DNA from: Balneolales bacterium
Lineage (GTDB): Bacteria > Bacteroidota > Rhodothermia > Balneolales > Natronogracilivirgulaceae
Direction of reading: 5' to 3'
DNA length: 7,265 nt
NCBI GenBank assembly: GCA_007131625.1
Contig: SLQC01000016.1
Location: forward strand, 1 to 7,265
Part shown: one piece after another, positions 5,995 to 7,265 of the stretch
Layout: every line of letters begins with the position of its first letter
Numbering within the stretch: the first letter of the stretch is position 1
Position numbers and translations under genes: made by a program
The notes under the pieces: generated by a model
Databases searched by the model: none
Told to the model about the DNA's origin: nothing
The model's input: only the letters and a program-made list of their open reading frames with translations

Positions 5995-6327
5995 GCTTAT
6001 GTGTTAATTTCGTTCCCCACCGTCGTTACGCTCATCAAAAAAGCCAACATAATCCTCCACAGGCTTACCTGGCAATTCCCGGCAACATAAAAAACTTTAC
6101 GCGATAAACGAAAGCTGGTTTTGTAGATACTCCTGTTTAACAATCGAATGAGATTGCCAATCCATCCGGTATCGACAAGAACTTTACTGTGAGTTGTTAC
6201 ACATCAAGCCCGGGGAGCGAAGCGTCGGAAGCGTGTGGAATGCAGGATCTTTCTCTGAATTGATAACTTTCAGTCTTGAGAATTTTTGTCAGCTGCAAAA
6301 TGGAATTACTATTGTTTACAAGAAATT

Positions 6328-6343
6328 TAACGAGTAGTCGTTA
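6328..6343. repeat. short hairpin/palindrome upstream of ppiD promoters
   Basis: TAACGA-GTAG-TCGTTA gives a perfect 6-bp stem with a 4-base loop. It lies 12 bases upstream of the first ppiD promoter candidate, so an operator is possible. It has no T tract and is unlikely to be a terminator. Confidence 0.3.
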
Positions 6344-6354
6344 TTCATAATGAC

Positions 6355-6402
6355 TTTGTAATTCGTGCCATTTGACGTACCTTTACAAGGTTATTATGTA
6401 TG
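6355..6402 (+). promoter_or_regulatory. two overlapping Bacteroidota-type promoter candidates for ppiD
   Basis: Candidate one is TTTG at 6355-6358, a 19-base spacer, then TACCTTTA at 6378-6385. Candidate two is TTTG at 6371-6374, a 20-base spacer, then TATGTATG at 6395-6402. Each -7 box misses the TAnnTTTG consensus at one specified base, and both spacers fall in the range known for Bacteroides sigma factors. TTGACG at 6372-6377 also resembles a sigma-70 -35 box. The resulting leader would be roughly 110-130 bases. Confidence 0.45.
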
Positions 6403-6511
6403 AATGTTAATCATATGCATTTGGGATGCTACGAGGTTTCATGAAGCACCCGGTGATTTGCCATATTGAATTCAAACAATCAACAGTTACACTATTTTAA
6501 CCAGTCTTTTC

Positions 6512-6516
6512 GGAGG
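6512..6516 (+). promoter_or_regulatory. strong Shine-Dalgarno of ppiD
   Basis: GGAGG stands five bases before the ATG at 6522. It fixes the start and is the only textbook SD before a long gene in the window, suggesting higher translation than the neighbours. Confidence 0.65.
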
Positions 6517-6521
6517 TTTTT

Positions 6522-7265
6522 ATGGGATTGATGCAAAAATTAAGATCCAGTACCAAGTACATGATCTGGATCCTGATCTTGTCTTTCGGATTACTTTGGG
6601 TATTGGCAGATACCCAGGTGTTTGACGCCATGATGGCAGGTCCACGAAATATGGGAGAGGTAAACCGGGAGCCGATTTCTTACAACGAGTTTAACCAGAG
6701 AGTCAATCTGTACTCCGAGCGACATCGTGAATCCACCGGTGCCAGCCCTGATACAGAAGTACGGGCCCAGTTTGAAGAATTGGCATGGGAGCAACTTGTC
6801 GTTGACAAGATTCTCAAAGGAAAAATGCAGCAGATTGGTATTACAGTGACCGACTCCGAACTGGTGGACATGGTTGCAGGGGAGAATCCGGATCCCTTTA
6901 TCAGAGAACAATTTTCCCTGGAAGACGGCACCATTGACAGAGTGGCATTGCAAAATGCAATCGACACACCTGAAAATCGTGAAATATGGATTATGGTTGA
7001 GCAGCAACTGCGTGAACAACGCAGAAAGCAGAAATTCGATCAATTTGTGGAATCATCATTCCGAGTCAGTGAATTTGAAATTAAGAACCACTATATAGAA
7101 AATAACAGTGTCGCTGATTTTCAATATATACGATTCCCCTATTCGGATATTTCCACTAGCGATGTAGAGGTTTCAGATTCCGAAATTCGAAATTACTACC
7201 AAAATAACCGGGAACGATTCCAACAAGATAAAACCTGGGATTTTTCCTATGTCACTTTCTCTAAA
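6522..7265 (+). CDS. ppiD: PpiD/SurA-like periplasmic peptidyl-prolyl isomerase, N-terminal part
   Basis: The frame stays open for 248 codons to the window edge, so the gene is cut by the window rather than broken. A short basic N-terminus (K6, R8, K12) is followed by one membrane anchor at about 14-30, giving a type II topology with the rest in the periplasm. Then come GEVNREPISYNEFNQRV at 45-61, the usual entry to the SurA_N domain, a helical stretch with ELVVDKIL-like content around 85-100, and an NPDPF loop followed by EDGTIDRVALQNAI near 120-145. The rotamase domain would begin beyond about residue 225 and is mostly outside. Family knowledge: PpiD is an inner-membrane-anchored chaperone for exported proteins near the Sec translocon. 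It starts from a good SD and promoter of its own and has no obvious functional tie to the peptidoglycan genes. Confidence 0.85.
   Translation, partial: MGLMQKLRSSTKYMIWILILSFGLLWVLADTQVFDAMMAGPRNMGEVNREPISYNEFNQRVNLYSERHRESTGASPDTEVRAQFEELAWEQLVVDKILKGKMQQIGITVTDSELVDMVAGENPDPFIREQFSLEDGTIDRVALQNAIDTPENREIWIMVEQQLREQRRKQKFDQFVESSFRVSEFEIKNHYIENNSVADFQYIRFPYSDISTSDVEVSDSEIRNYYQNNRERFQQDKTWDFSYVTFSK

Larger units (their letters stand above)
5995..6521. other. divergent intergenic region between ampG and ppiD
   Basis: This 527-base gap separates two genes pointing away from each other. It holds promoter candidates for ppiD at 6355-6402, a 16-base hairpin at 6328-6343, a GC-rich patch around 6205-6240 with GAAGCGT repeated at 6219 and 6228, and near-copies of a 10-mer (GCCAACATAA at 6043, GGCAACATAA at 6081). 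On the - strand a 68-codon frame without an early ATG runs from 6203 to 5997, and another frame is open from 6096 to 6004. No tRNA, riboswitch or complete gene could be recognised. Confidence 0.5.

Noticed and set aside
6205..6240. tRNA or structured RNA gene in the ampG-ppiD gap
   Set aside because: I could not draw a cloverleaf or other known RNA fold from this region; only short repeats and one 6-bp hairpin are visible.

Overview
The window reads as a piece of chromosome from a Bacteroidota/Rhodothermota-type bacterium, most likely close to the Balneolaceae. This rests on my recognition of the PpiD N-terminus, on a DUF4922 protein (a family I know mainly from Bacteroidota), on start codons mostly without a Shine-Dalgarno (SD) sequence, and on two promoter candidates of the Bacteroidota TTTG / TAnnTTTG type before the last gene. 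No database search was possible, so the taxon is an inference.

Layout: 1-195 is an AT-rich gene-free edge with a possible terminator hairpin. 196-1080 (-) encodes an exported DUF1460 amidase of the NlpC/P60 fold. 1177-2250 (-) encodes a DUF4922 protein of the HIT/GalT superfamily. The divergent region up to 2559 carries a 25-27 bp tandem repeat that duplicates ribosome-binding/start signals, a promoter candidate and a set of direct repeats. 2560-3927 (+) encodes a NamZ-type exo-N-acetylmuramidase lipoprotein. 4102-5994 (-) encodes an AmpG-like muropeptide permease with a roughly 200-residue insert in its periplasmic TM5-TM6 loop. 5995-6521 is a regulatory gap. 6522-7265 (+) is the start of a PpiD/SurA-type periplasmic folding factor that runs off the window.

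Three and possibly four of the genes fit one job: salvage of peptidoglycan fragments. DUF1460 amidases are known to strip the peptide from GlcNAc-anhydroMurNAc-peptide, NamZ releases MurNAc from non-reducing ends, and AmpG carries the sugar part inward. The DUF4922 protein is the unexplained partner. Its CxxC and HxHxQ signatures suggest a nucleotidyl transferase or phosphorylase, and a role on a recycled sugar phosphate is a testable guess.

The observations most worth a second look are the Calx-beta/Ig-like fold inside the permease, the association of DUF4922 with peptidoglycan enzymes, and the repeated start region of the DUF4922 gene, which includes a short lysine-rich frame overlapping the chosen start as ATGA. 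I saw no CRISPR array, RNA gene, insertion sequence or integrase.
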